Positions 26,092-35,053 are shown, numbered from the stretch's first letter. The stretch: DNA of 64,000 bases from Aquimarina sp. AU474 (GCF_900312815.1 NZ_OMPE01000009.1:1426001-1490000), one strand, 5' to 3'. Notes: generated by a model from the sequence alone, not told the origin. Numbers and translations are program-made.

Positions 26092-26256
26092 ATGAAAACA
26101 AACAAAAAATTGACCTTGGATAAAATAAAGGTTGCTCGAGTTTCTGGTTTAAATGAAATTAAAGGAGGGCAAATGAATCCTACAACACTAATACCTGTTC
26201 ATACTCAAATAAATAAATGTACTTTTATTACGAAAACAATACCAATAAGCATGTAG
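26092..26256 (+). CDS. RiPP-precursor-like peptide 3 (54 residues)
   Basis: Leader KKLTLDKIKVARV and NEIKGGQ processing-like site, followed by a Thr-rich core with one Cys (NKCTFITKTIPISM). An overlapping ATG ten bases upstream is in another frame and stops quickly. It is last of the three peptides and is followed by a terminator. Confidence 0.72.
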   Translation: MKTNKKLTLDKIKVARVSGLNEIKGGQMNPTTLIPVHTQINKCTFITKTIPISM

Positions 26257-26283
26257 GTTTTTTAAAAATAGTATAAATTACTA

Positions 26284-26325
26284 AGCCTGAACAATTCGTT
26301 CGGGTTTTTTAATTCAGGCTTTTTA
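26284..26325 (+). terminator. Terminator after the peptide genes
   Basis: An inner hairpin CCTGAAC...GTTCGGG followed by TTTTTT lies inside an outer AGCCTGAA...TTCAGGCT pair followed by TTTT. The two share the CCTGAA arm and are mutually exclusive. Confidence 0.8.
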
Positions 26326-26358
26326 AGATAACAGTATTAAGATAACAGTATTAAGATA
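26323..26358 (+). repeat. 14-bp direct repeats upstream of the AraC regulator
   Basis: TTAAGATAACAGTA occurs twice in tandem, followed by a partial third copy TTAAGATA, 50-85 bp upstream of the next ATG. It could be an operator with iterated sites (inference). Confidence 0.7.
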
Positions 26359-26408
26359 TTTAAGAAAGAATCAAAAACTAATACAAACAGAATTCCTATT
26401 TTGGTAGT

Positions 26409-27506
26409 ATGCATATAGAGCTATCCTTTTTATCCTTTATAGAGATACTCACATTCTCTGTAGCTTTGATGTTGGGGCTACTTTTTTTTACAATGAAATC
26501 TGCCAATAAAAAGGCTAATATATTTTTGGGATTATTTTTATGGCTACTTTCCTTAAATATTTTTATTGATGTAATAGATTACGAGATAGAAGAATTTAGT
26601 ACTGTCGATATTGTATTATTTCAAATTTTGTTATGTATACCTTTTCTGTTATATATGTATACATGTCAAACGATCAATAAGCCCTATAAAAGAGTATTAC
26701 TTTTTTTATACCTGCCTTTATTTTGTATAGATGTAATGTTACTTTATATCATAAGGACCGAAACAAGTATTGTATTGGTGGATCTAATGCATTACCTGAT
26801 CGAGATAGTATTATATATTATGATTCTTAAAAAAATAAAAAACCTTAGATCAGAACTGAATAGCTTTTATTCTGATTTAGAAAACAAAAGGTTGTCCTGG
26901 ATAGTTACTATAGTATACATTAGCCTGGCATTTATTGTATTTGATAGTATAGAGATAGTTTTGGATCTCGATGAAGAAACTGTAGACCCTATTCTCGACC
27001 CAATATCAGTAATCCTAGCTTTTATTATGGTGTATTGGATCGCATATAATGGGTTTTCTCAATCAGAAGTGTTTAAAGGATCACTTTTTTTAACCGATTC
27101 GAGTGATCTATCTAATCAAAAGTCTATCCAAAAAACAATGCCTATAGACAAAAAAGAAAAAGAACATTTTGACCAGATTAAAAATCGTATTGTAATAGAT
27201 AAGCTATATGTAAATCCAGAATTAAATTTAAGAGTATTATCGCAATCACTTCAGTTAAAAGAAAAAGAACTCTCTAAACTAATCAATACATATTCTGGCA
27301 CTAACTTTTATCATTTTATAAATAAATTAAGAGTTGAAGAATTTAAAAGGCTATTAAAAACACCAAAAGCCCAACAATTATCTAATATAGGACTAGCCAA
27401 AGAAGCTGGTTTTTTATCTAAATCAACATTTTATAGTGTTTTTAAATCGTTAGAAGGAGTTACACCCAAACAATATGAACGATCTATTAAAAACAATACA
27501 AATTAG
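26409..27506 (+). CDS. AraC-family regulator with N-terminal membrane domain
   Basis: A 365-residue protein: about seven hydrophobic helices in residues ~8-220 followed by a cytoplasmic AraC-type DNA-binding domain (~260-365: LNLRVLSQSLQLKEKELSKL, and LAKEAGFLSKSTFYSVFKSL). This membrane-sensor/AraC layout is frequent in Flavobacteriia. It follows the peptide genes, so the peptides are flanked by two membrane-linked AraC regulators. The sensed molecule is unknown; a peptide signal is one possibility. Confidence 0.9.
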   Translation: MHIELSFLSFIEILTFSVALMLGLLFFTMKSANKKANIFLGLFLWLLSLNIFIDVIDYEIEEFSTVDIVLFQILLCIPFLLYMYTCQTINKPYKRVLLFLYLPLFCIDVMLLYIIRTETSIVLVDLMHYLIEIVLYIMILKKIKNLRSELNSFYSDLENKRLSWIVTIVYISLAFIVFDSIEIVLDLDEETVDPILDPISVILAFIMVYWIAYNGFSQSEVFKGSLFLTDSSDLSNQKSIQKTMPIDKKEKEHFDQIKNRIVIDKLYVNPELNLRVLSQSLQLKEKELSKLINTYSGTNFYHFINKLRVEEFKRLLKTPKAQQLSNIGLAKEAGFLSKSTFYSVFKSLEGVTPKQYERSIKNNTN

Positions 27507-27641
27507 AGCAATAACTATAGAAATTATATACTTTTAAAAGTAATATTTTCATTCTTCAAGCTCCACTTCCTTGCTGTTAATTAAATTTTATCATAATTTA
27601 TGTAATTCATAGTATCTTGATAATCAAATATTTGAAATTTA

Positions 27642-27674
27642 AAAAGTCCAATTGCGTCTACTCGGACTTTCTTT
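27642..27674 (+). terminator. Terminator after the AraC regulator
   Basis: AAAGTCC...GGACTTT stem followed by CTTT, 135 bp after the stop codon. Confidence 0.65.
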
Positions 27675-27740
27675 AATACGTGTATTTTAAGTTTTATTCG
27701 TCACAGTAGTGTTCGTGATTATAAATAAAAAAGATACACA

Positions 27741-28355
27741 ATGAAAATTAGAAAAAATTACCATTTAATGATTATTTTTTTCATCTCTATAAGCTTTGTG
27801 GCTTGTAATAAAGATGATGATGGAACAATTGCCCCAGATGATTTCGGGATCTTTAAATCCATAAATGATACTACCGCTCAAATGAATGGAGTGATTTCAG
27901 GGAACACTCCTGCTCATTTCAATAATTTATTGATAAAGTATCCCAATCTCAAAAAGATCAATATGCTTGATTGTCCGGGATCTGAAGATGATGATGCCAA
28001 TTTAAAAGTTTCAAAAAGAATGCATGAGGTTGGGATAGAATTTCATTTATTTTCAACTTCTGCAATAGCATCAGGAGCAGTCGATATGTATGTAGGCGGG
28101 GCTAAAAGAACTCGAGAGCAAGGTAGTCGCATAGGAGTGCATTCATGGAGTGGAGGCCCAGGACAACCAATAGCTACTTCATACCCTGTAGGTCACACTG
28201 TGCATTTACAATATATCAATTATTACATATCAGTAGGGTTTACACAAAAACAAGCAGAAGACTTCTATTATTTTACAATTAATGCTGCTCCAGCAGAAGA
28301 TGTGCATTGGATGACAGAACAAGAAATAGAAACATTTAATATAGTTAAACAATAA
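27741..28355 (+). CDS. Lipoprotein with ClpP-like (COG3904-type) fold
   Basis: 204 residues. The N-terminal lipoprotein signal ends SFVACNKDDDG; the KDDD after the Cys resembles the surface-export signal of Flavobacteriia. The rest matches periplasmic ClpP/crotonase-like proteins: INMLDCPGSEDDDANLKVSK, then HLFSTSAIASGAVDMYVGGA with candidate nucleophile Ser111, and SRIGVHSW with His134. Proteolytic activity is predicted from the family, not shown. It is 10 bp from the next gene and in line with an S41 peptidase. Confidence 0.8.
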   Translation: MKIRKNYHLMIIFFISISFVACNKDDDGTIAPDDFGIFKSINDTTAQMNGVISGNTPAHFNNLLIKYPNLKKINMLDCPGSEDDDANLKVSKRMHEVGIEFHLFSTSAIASGAVDMYVGGAKRTREQGSRIGVHSWSGGPGQPIATSYPVGHTVHLQYINYYISVGFTQKQAEDFYYFTINAAPAEDVHWMTEQEIETFNIVKQ

Positions 28356-28365
28356 ATTTAAAAAA

Positions 28366-28845
28366 ATGAAGAAAGTAATTTTATCAGGAATTTTTGTAGC
28401 CGTAACAATTTTTAACGTACAAGCACAAAATCAAGAAGTAACACCGCAATATGAGGTAAAAGTAATTACAAGTGTAGAATCCATTGTTCCTAGTGGTTTA
28501 GGAAGATCGAGATTGATTTCTGCTAATGCAGATCGAGATTTTGAAGAATTCACATCTCAAAGAACAGAAGAAAACAATACCAGAAACAAAGCAAAGCGAA
28601 AAAATATTAGAGTAAAGGATTTTGAAGAGACCAAATTGCTCAATTTTTTTAATCTGGGAGGGATACGATTTCAAAATATAGCTTCTAATGATGCAATTAT
28701 ATCATCAAAACTGACACAAATGCTTTCTGAAGGTTGGGATTTGAGTTTTGTAGTAAGTGGGGTCGAAAGTAAAGGAGGTGATGGAGATGAATTCGGGATT
28801 TATATTACTCGTTACATTTTTAAACGCCCAAAATCTCAAAAGTAA
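28366..28845 (+). CDS. Small secreted protein, 159 residues
   Basis: Signal peptide 1-20 (MKKVILSGIFVAVTIFNVQA, cut before QNQ). The mature part is polar and basic in the middle (RTEENNTRNKAKRKNIRVKD) and ends in a small alpha/beta domain (LTQMLSEGWDLSFVVSGVES). Family not recognised. It lies between two protease-like lipoprotein genes with gaps of about 10 bp, so one operon. Confidence 0.8.
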   Translation: MKKVILSGIFVAVTIFNVQAQNQEVTPQYEVKVITSVESIVPSGLGRSRLISANADRDFEEFTSQRTEENNTRNKAKRKNIRVKDFEETKLLNFFNLGGIRFQNIASNDAIISSKLTQMLSEGWDLSFVVSGVESKGGDGDEFGIYITRYIFKRPKSQK

Positions 28846-28854
28846 TAGTGAAAT

Positions 28855-30024
28855 ATGAAGTATTGTTTTAAAATAATAATCGTTTTGGTAATCAGTACTT
28901 TTTTGTGTTGCGTAGCTTGCTCAAAAGATGATGATGTAGCGTTACCTACTACAAATAATACATTACAACAAAAAGTATTTCAAGAGTTTTGGGATATTTA
29001 TGATAGACATTATCCATTGTTTCATCGTAAAGATATTAACTGGAAAGAAATTTATGATGTTTATTATACTCAGATTGATAAGACTACTACAGATCAGGAT
29101 TTGCTTGATATCTTCAAGGATATTATGAATAATGTGATTAAAGATGGTCATACTGATGTAGTATATAATAATCAGCAAGAAGCCGTTTTTGAGCCCCAAT
29201 TCAATGAAAATATCCAAAACATGGTTCAAAATAATACAGGAAGCAAAGTAAATATTGTAGCTAGTAGTGTCAATAATCCTTACATATCCTACGGGACGTT
29301 AAAAAATGATACTACCATTGGGTATGTTAATGCCAAAAATTTTGAACCTGTAAATGAAAATGATAGCGAGTTTAACAATTTTAAATCTATTGTTGATGAA
29401 ACATTGGTTGCGCTCAAAAATAAGAAAGGAATCATTTTGGATGTACGCACCAATGGAGGAGGGCAAGGACCATATGCTTATTATTTGGCCGGAAGATTTT
29501 TTGCCAATAGTACAACGACTACCTTAATCCGCCAACGTATAAAGACAACTACTGGAAGTGGAGTTGAAGCTCTAGGGGCATGGGCTACCTTAGAGTTTGA
29601 AGGATATCCTGATAGTAGAGTAGAAGGAGGATATGTGGCAGGAGTATTTCCAGAGGATAATTTTATCAAAGCTTCAGGTACTTTTCAGTATACAAGTAAA
29701 ATCGCTTTATTAACTTCTAGAGGAACGGCAAGTGCTGCAGAGTACTTTACTGCGGCTATGAAAACTCAAACACATGTAAAAACAATTGGCAATATAACAT
29801 TTGGGATTTTTGCAGGGAGCGATATTTTTACATTAAATAATGGAACAGGGAAATGGAAAACCAGAGTGTCTACGCACGATGTTGAAGTTTTGTATAACGA
29901 TTCTTTTCAATCTTTCGAAGGGATTGGTATATCACCAGATCAGTTGAGTTTTCCTACATCCACTGAAGTAAATGCTGGAGAGGATACGCATATTGACCTT
30001 GCTGTTACCTATATCAAAAATTAG
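28855..30024 (+). CDS. S41-family (C-terminal processing type) peptidase lipoprotein
   Basis: 389 residues with lipobox CCVACSKDDD, again a surface-lipoprotein signal. N-terminal helical domain ~40-110, then the S41 core: KKGIILDVRTNGGGQGPYAY, and SRGTASAAEYFTAAM with candidate catalytic Ser293, followed by FEGIGISPD. No clear PDZ domain is seen. It would cleave peptides or proteins at the cell surface. Together with the ClpP-like lipoprotein it forms a two-protease operon next to the peptide-precursor locus. Confidence 0.9.
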   Translation: MKYCFKIIIVLVISTFLCCVACSKDDDVALPTTNNTLQQKVFQEFWDIYDRHYPLFHRKDINWKEIYDVYYTQIDKTTTDQDLLDIFKDIMNNVIKDGHTDVVYNNQQEAVFEPQFNENIQNMVQNNTGSKVNIVASSVNNPYISYGTLKNDTTIGYVNAKNFEPVNENDSEFNNFKSIVDETLVALKNKKGIILDVRTNGGGQGPYAYYLAGRFFANSTTTTLIRQRIKTTTGSGVEALGAWATLEFEGYPDSRVEGGYVAGVFPEDNFIKASGTFQYTSKIALLTSRGTASAAEYFTAAMKTQTHVKTIGNITFGIFAGSDIFTLNNGTGKWKTRVSTHDVEVLYNDSFQSFEGIGISPDQLSFPTSTEVNAGEDTHIDLAVTYIKN

Positions 30025-30252
30025 AATGGATAATATAAGTTTTATAATATTTTTAAAACAGATTTTTCGAAATAAAATCGAACTTCTTGATACAAGATTT
30101 GAGGTCGGTTGATTGTATGACCAATGGGTTTTTAAGTATTCTCTTATATATAACATTGGGATTGACTTTAACAGTAGTTTTTAATAAGGGTGTTAGTTCG
30201 ACTATATAGTAATCCAAAGATTATTGGTTTGAATTCAGTTCTAGTTATTAAT

Positions 30253-30290
30253 AACAAAAGAGTTTTCAGATTTCTGAAAACTCTTTTGTT
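30253..30290 (+). terminator. Intrinsic terminator of the lipoprotein protease operon
   Basis: Stem AACAAAAGAGTTTTCAG / CTGAAAACTCTTTTGTT with a short ATTT loop, followed by TTCC. It is nearly symmetrical, so it may also act on the minus strand. Confidence 0.8.
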
Positions 30291-30570
30291 TTCCGGGACA
30301 CAACATAAGTAACTTCGGTACAATACGTTAAATTATTTCTTTGTAATAATTTTAATTGTATTCTTTTGAATAAACAGAATCTACCACTCTTTAAAATTAC
30401 TAATGCATAACGTTCGCAGGTGATAACGATTTCAAAGAGGTTGATTTTTGTTAGTAATACACCCTGTCTTCTTTTTTAGCTGTCATATTAATACGGCGCT
30501 TTATTTACTTCATTAGTTTTTGGTAATGGTTAATAAGTCAATGACATTTTTACATAGTTCTTTTTTGTAA

Positions 30571-30600
30571 TTCGCAAACAGATATGTGAATTTTTGCGAA
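30571..30600. promoter_or_regulatory. TTCGCAAA-N14-TTTGCGAA inverted repeat
   Basis: An 8-bp perfect inverted pair 30 bp upstream of the 14-bp palindrome. The half-site resembles the TTTGCAAA-type boxes of RamB regulators (from memory), so it may be an additional binding site for the regulator encoded at 58 kb. Confidence 0.45.
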
Positions 30601-30630
30601 ATATTCAAATAAAGTGAAATAATGATATTT

Positions 30631-30644
30631 AGCGAACGTTCGCT
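30631..30644. promoter_or_regulatory. Palindromic operator AGCGAACGTTCGCT upstream of aceA
   Basis: A perfect 14-bp palindrome. The identical sequence, with the flanking TTT and TGTTT conserved in the same orientation relative to transcription, lies upstream of aceB at 57939-57952. It is the likely binding site of the RamB/ScfR-family regulator. Confidence 0.75.
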
Positions 30645-30949
30645 TGTTTATTCGAAAACTTTATTTTATGTTTGTCCTGACAAAAACAAATTTGCGATGC
30701 AAAATTCAACTTTTACAAAGACTAAATTTCAGTTTTTTAGAGATGTAACTCGATATTGTCTAGAGTTAATTAGTAATGAAATAATGTTGATTCTATTAGT
30801 GTTGCACAAAAATTATAATACTATATAGATTCATTTTTGAAGAGTTTCTAAAGCTTATAAGTACAATAAAAAACACCTCGTAACTATTAGAGATTTACGA
30901 GACTTAATTATCAAAATTTCGAATAACCCAAATAATAAAAAGTAAGATT

Positions 30950-32581
30950 ATGAAAAATTTAGCCCAAAGTAATTATCGTTCGGCATTACAAACAGTAAGA
31001 GATCTTAAGGGAAAATACGGTAAAACTTGGAATGCAATAAATCCTGAAAGTGCAGCTAGAATGGTTGCGCAAAATCAATTTAGAACAGGTTTAGATATAG
31101 CAAAATATACAGCGGGTATTATGCGAAAAGATATGGCAGAGTATGATGCAGATTCATCTGCATATACTCAATCTCTTGGTTGCTGGCATGGATTTGTAGC
31201 GCAGCAAAAAATGATAGCTGTTAAAAAACACCACAAAACGACTAGTAAAAGATACCTATACCTTTCAGGTTGGATGGTAGCAGCGTTACGTTCTGAGTTT
31301 GGACCATTACCTGATCAGTCTATGCATGAAAAAACTGCTGTTTCTGGGCTTATTGAAGAAATTTATGATTTTTTACGTCAAGCAGATGCTATTGAGTTAA
31401 ATGATTTATTTAGAAGACTTGAAAATGGAGAAGATGTACAAGATCAAATAGATAATTTTGAAACACATGTTGTGCCTATTATAGCTGATATAGATGCCGG
31501 TTTTGGAAATGAAGAGGCAACGTATTTATTGGCAAAAAAAATGATCCAAGCAGGAGCTTGTGCTATTCAAATTGAAAATCAAGTTTCTGATGCTAAACAA
31601 TGTGGTCATCAAGATGGAAAAGTAACAGTACCACATGAAGATTTTATTGCGAAATTAAATGCAGTAAGATATGCATTTCTAGAACTTGGTGTAGACGAAG
31701 GGATAATTGTTGCAAGAACAGATTCTGAAGGAGCTGGACTTACTCAAAAATTACCAGTAAGTCAAGAACCAGGAGATTTGGCATCGCAATATTTAGCTTT
31801 TGTAGACGCAGAAGAAGTGGCTATAGAAGATGCTAAAGAAGATGATGTTTTATTGAAGAGAGATGGTAAATTGGTTCGCCCAATACGGTTGGCAAATGGT
31901 TTGTATAAATTTAAAGACGGATCAAATATAGATAGAGTAGTGTTAGATTGTGTTACTAGTCTTCAAAATGGAGCAGATCTTTTATGGATTGAAACTCCTA
32001 CGCCAAATGTTAAACAAATTGCTAATATGGTAAACAGAGTTAGAGAAGTTGTACCTAGTGCTAAATTGGTTTATAATAACTCACCATCTTTTAACTGGAC
32101 ATTAAATTTCCGTAATCAGGCATATGAAGAAATGTTAGCATTAGGAAAAGATGTATCTCAGTATGATAAAAATAACTTAATGGATGCAAAATATGATCAT
32201 TCAGACCTTTGTAAGGTAGCAGACGAAAAAATTAGAACCTTCCAAATTGATGGAGCAAGAGAGGCTGGTATTTTTCATCATTTAATTACTTTACCAACAT
32301 ATCATACTACAGCTTTACATATGAATGATTTAACCGAAGGGTATTTTGGAGAGGAAGGAATGTTGGCTTATGTAAAAGGTGTTCAAAGACAAGAAATTCG
32401 CAAAAGCGTTTCTTGTGTTAAACATCAAAGAATGGCAGGTTCGGATCTTGGAGATGATCATAAAACATTTTTTGCAGGTGAGAACGCTTTAAAAGCTGGA
32501 GGAGGAAAGAATACTTCAAATCAATTTGAAGTTGATTCAAAGGATAACAACGTTGAACAAGAATTAAGTGTAGTGGTTTAA
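30950..32581 (+). CDS. aceA: Isocitrate lyase
   Basis: 543 residues, similar in length to the ~530-residue Pseudomonas-type enzymes. The active-site loop KQCGHQDGKV (216-224, catalytic Cys218), the magnesium-binding IIADIDAGFGN and the VARTDSEGAGL motif identify it. It splits isocitrate into glyoxylate and succinate, the first step of the glyoxylate shunt. Malate synthase, its partner, is 25 kb away on the other strand and shares the upstream palindrome. Followed by a clear terminator; monocistronic. Confidence 0.96.
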   Translation: MKNLAQSNYRSALQTVRDLKGKYGKTWNAINPESAARMVAQNQFRTGLDIAKYTAGIMRKDMAEYDADSSAYTQSLGCWHGFVAQQKMIAVKKHHKTTSKRYLYLSGWMVAALRSEFGPLPDQSMHEKTAVSGLIEEIYDFLRQADAIELNDLFRRLENGEDVQDQIDNFETHVVPIIADIDAGFGNEEATYLLAKKMIQAGACAIQIENQVSDAKQCGHQDGKVTVPHEDFIAKLNAVRYAFLELGVDEGIIVARTDSEGAGLTQKLPVSQEPGDLASQYLAFVDAEEVAIEDAKEDDVLLKRDGKLVRPIRLANGLYKFKDGSNIDRVVLDCVTSLQNGADLLWIETPTPNVKQIANMVNRVREVVPSAKLVYNNSPSFNWTLNFRNQAYEEMLALGKDVSQYDKNNLMDAKYDHSDLCKVADEKIRTFQIDGAREAGIFHHLITLPTYHTTALHMNDLTEGYFGEEGMLAYVKGVQRQEIRKSVSCVKHQRMAGSDLGDDHKTFFAGENALKAGGGKNTSNQFEVDSKDNNVEQELSVVV

Positions 32582-32621
32582 AATGTAAAATTTTAATAAT
32601 TTTAATTTTAATTAGTTAACT

Positions 32622-32656
32622 AGAGACATACTCATCCTTGAGTGTGTCTCTCTTTT
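32622..32656 (+). terminator. Intrinsic terminator of aceA
   Basis: Stem AGAGACATACTC / GAGTGTGTCTCT with loop ATCCTT, followed by TTTTTT. Confidence 0.88.
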
Positions 32657-32874
32657 TTATATTAAATTCAGCTTTTCTTTATTAATAGAATGGCTTCTTT
32701 TTCTATTTAAAATATAGTTGATTATAGATAAAGTTTAATGTTGCCAGTTTTTTATTATGTGTTTTCTAATTAAGAGTTGTGGCTTGGTATGTTGTAATAT
32801 TTATAAGGGAGAAACTCTTAAAAAGAAACAAAAATAGTTTTAAATAGCTGAAAATTAGATTTTTGGACACAAAA

Positions 32875-32900
32875 AAAGCCCAAACATTTGTTTGGGCTTT
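32875..32900 (-). terminator. Intrinsic terminator of the tRNA gene
   Basis: Stem AAAGCCCAAAC / GTTTGGGCTTT followed on the minus strand by TTTT, 5 bp beyond the tRNA 3' end. Confidence 0.88.
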
Positions 32901-32905
32901 CAAGG

Positions 32906-32978
32906 TGGTGCCTCCAGGAATCGAACCAGGGACACAAGGATTTTCAGTCCTTTGCTCTACCAACTGAGCTAAGGCACC
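32906..32978 (-). tRNA. tRNA-Phe (GAA)
   Basis: A 73-nt cloverleaf on the minus strand: acceptor GGTGCCT / AGGCACC with discriminator A, D arm TAGCTCAGTTGGTAGAGC, anticodon loop CTGAAAA (anticodon GAA), T arm with GGTTCGATTCC. The CCA end is not encoded. Confidence 0.97.
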
Positions 32979-33050
32979 TTGCTGTAAGCGGATGCAAATA
33001 TAGAACGCTTTTTTTAATAGTCAAAAGAAAAAATTAAAAAAATCGTTTTG

Positions 33051-33058
33051 TACTTTTG
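33051..33058 (+). promoter_or_regulatory. -7 box (TACTTTTG) of the coaX operon
   Basis: Matches the Bacteroidota TAnnTTTG consensus 18 bp before the coaX ATG. No convincing -33 element was found. Confidence 0.55.
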
Positions 33059-33076
33059 CAGCTTACTATTTATGGG

Positions 33077-33808
33077 ATGAATCTTATTATAGATGTTGGG
33101 AATACGTATATAAAGATAGGTGTGTTTGATAATACGCAAATCATTTATAAACAAACTATTGTGCAGAATGACTTTATTAATGAAATAGAAATCATTAGGA
33201 ATAAGCACCCTTTAATAACAAAAGCGATAATTTCTTCGGTATCTAATATAGAAGAGAGTACTATTGCGCATATCAAACATGTTTTTGATACACTTGTAGT
33301 GGATCATCTGTTAAAAATGCCCTTCAAAAATTTATATAAAACCCCAAAAACATTAGGAATAGATCGTTTAGCGCTAGTTGCAGCTGCAGTTGATCAATTT
33401 CCTAAAGAAAATGTTTTAGTCATTGATGCAGGAACTTGTATAACGTATGATTTTAAAAATAGTAAAGAAGAATATCTTGGAGGAGCAATTTCTCCAGGAA
33501 TAAGACTTAGATATCATAGTCTTAATAATTATACAGCAAAACTTCCGTTGTTAGAGCCAAAAACCCCTAATAATCATATTGGTAACACCACAGAAGAAGC
33601 TATTCATTCGGGTGTTGTGCAAGGGATTTTATATGAAATAAAGGGGGTTATTGAAGATTATTGCAACATTTACCCTGATTTAACAGTTATTTTAACCGGA
33701 GGAGATGCACATTTTTTGTCTAAAAGATTAAAAAATGGCATATTTGCCACTTCCAATTTTTTATTGGAGGGATTAAACTACATTTTAGCTTTTAATAATA
33801 GTAGATGA
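33077..33808 (+). CDS. coaX: Type III pantothenate kinase
   Basis: 243 residues starting MNLIIDVGNTYIKIGVFDNT, the acidic DxGNT phosphate loop of CoaX; a frame extension to 33056 uses TTG and is unlikely. Further motifs: GIDRLALVAAA, VIDAGTCITYDF and GGAISPGIRLRYHSL. It phosphorylates pantothenate in coenzyme A synthesis. Its stop overlaps the next ATG by 4 bp (ATGA), and it heads an envelope-gene operon with conserved order in Flavobacteriia. Confidence 0.95.
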   Translation: MNLIIDVGNTYIKIGVFDNTQIIYKQTIVQNDFINEIEIIRNKHPLITKAIISSVSNIEESTIAHIKHVFDTLVVDHLLKMPFKNLYKTPKTLGIDRLALVAAAVDQFPKENVLVIDAGTCITYDFKNSKEEYLGGAISPGIRLRYHSLNNYTAKLPLLEPKTPNNHIGNTTEEAIHSGVVQGILYEIKGVIEDYCNIYPDLTVILTGGDAHFLSKRLKNGIFATSNFLLEGLNYILAFNNSR

Positions 33809-35049
33809 TAAAGAAGATTTTAGTAGTCGTATTGGCTTTTGTAGCCATGATGTCCAATGCTCAGGAGGGAACTTCTTCTCCATATTCTTTTTATGGAATA
33901 GGAATTCAGAAGTTTAAAGGAACGGTAGAAAATAGATCGATGGGGGGATTGAGTATTATTTCAGATAGTATTCATTTAAATCTTCAAAATCCAGCTTCTT
34001 TCGGAGAACTCAAACTTACTACATATACAGTAGGTGCTTCGAATAGTGTTTTCAAAATTAGTGATCAAACACAATCTTCTTCGGGAGATGTTGCTTCATT
34101 AGATTATTTGGCGGTGGGTATACCTGCCGGTAAATTCGGATTTGGATTTGGTGTAATTCCTATTACATCAGTCGGATATCAACTTAATGATTTACGTGAC
34201 GATGGTTCTGAAAGTAGATTTACAGGAACTGGAGGTTTGAATAAGGTTTTTTTATCTGCAGGGGCTAAAGTTAACAAGAATCTAAGCGTAGGTTTGGATT
34301 TTAATTATAACTTTGGAAATATTGAAAACAAAGCCGTTTTGCGAAGGCCTGATATTCAATTTGATACAAGAGAGATTACAAGTTCGAATTTGTCTTCTTT
34401 CAGTTTATCTTTGGGGATAGTTTATAAAAGAATGATAACAGATAAACTAGAATTATCTGCATCTGTTGTTTCTACACCATCTTTTGGATTAACTGCGGAA
34501 AGTACACGAGAATTGGCTACCATTGTTATTGGTACTAATGGAGCAGAAGGAGTTGTTGAAAGACAAGAAACAGAACTTGAAGATAGAGATATAGATTTAC
34601 CTGCAGAGGTGAAATTTGGAAGTGGTATAGGGAAACCTAAGAATTGGTTTGTAGGTGCAGAGTATACTTATATGGATTCTGGAGATGATACGAATGCATT
34701 ATTTATACAGGATAATGTAGAGAGCAAAAGTGCGTCAAAATTTAGAATGGGAGGGTACTATATTCCTAACTACAACTCGTTAACTAGTTATTTTAGTAGA
34801 GTTGTATATCGTGCAGGATTTAGGTATGAAGAAACCGGATTGAATATAAACGGTACATCGATTGATGAGTTTGGCATATCTTTTGGAGTAGGATTACCAG
34901 TGGGTCGATTATTCTCTAATGCCAATTTAGGTTTTGAGTTTGGCCAACGCGGAACAACCGATATTGGATTGGTTAAAGAAGAATTCTTTAATTTCTCTAT
35001 AAGTTTATCATTGAATGATCAATGGTTCAGAAAAATAAAATTTAATTAA
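33805..35049 (+). CDS. Outer-membrane beta-barrel protein
   Basis: 414 residues with a signal peptide (1-20, cut after MSNA). It starts SSPYSFYGIGIQKFKGTVEN and then shows amphipathic strands (FGFGFGVIPITSVGYQL, NLSVGLDFNYNFGNIEN) and a C-terminal aromatic end typical of barrels. It recalls FadL-like or type-unknown Bacteroidota OMPs; the ligand is unknown. Translationally coupled to coaX and followed 4 bp later by a TPR gene. Confidence 0.85.
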   Translation: MIKKILVVVLAFVAMMSNAQEGTSSPYSFYGIGIQKFKGTVENRSMGGLSIISDSIHLNLQNPASFGELKLTTYTVGASNSVFKISDQTQSSSGDVASLDYLAVGIPAGKFGFGFGVIPITSVGYQLNDLRDDGSESRFTGTGGLNKVFLSAGAKVNKNLSVGLDFNYNFGNIENKAVLRRPDIQFDTREITSSNLSSFSLSLGIVYKRMITDKLELSASVVSTPSFGLTAESTRELATIVIGTNGAEGVVERQETELEDRDIDLPAEVKFGSGIGKPKNWFVGAEYTYMDSGDDTNALFIQDNVESKSASKFRMGGYYIPNYNSLTSYFSRVVYRAGFRYEETGLNINGTSIDEFGISFGVGLPVGRLFSNANLGFEFGQRGTTDIGLVKEEFFNFSISLSLNDQWFRKIKFN

Positions 35050-35053
35050 CACA

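Larger units (their letters stand above)
30025..30949. other. 925-bp regulatory region upstream of aceA
   Basis: No credible gene. It contains a terminator for the peptidase operon (30253-30290), a half-site AACGTTCGC (30409-30417), a TTCGCAAA/TTTGCGAA inverted pair (30571-30600) and a perfect 14-bp palindrome (30631-30644). The ~305 bp from palindrome to ATG implies a long leader or a second promoter nearer the gene. Confidence 0.65.
32582..32905. other. Gene-free region with two terminators
   Basis: 324 bp holding the aceA terminator (32622-32656) and the tRNA terminator (32875-32900). The AT-rich stretch between them shows nothing else. Confidence 0.6.

Noticed and set aside
30622..30828. 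68-codon ORF upstream of aceA
   Set aside because: It begins over the palindromic operator, has no plausible composition and no neighbours in an operon.
32766..32963. 65-codon minus-strand ORF
   Set aside because: It runs through the tRNA-Phe gene and its terminator; a typical artefact of tRNA sequence.
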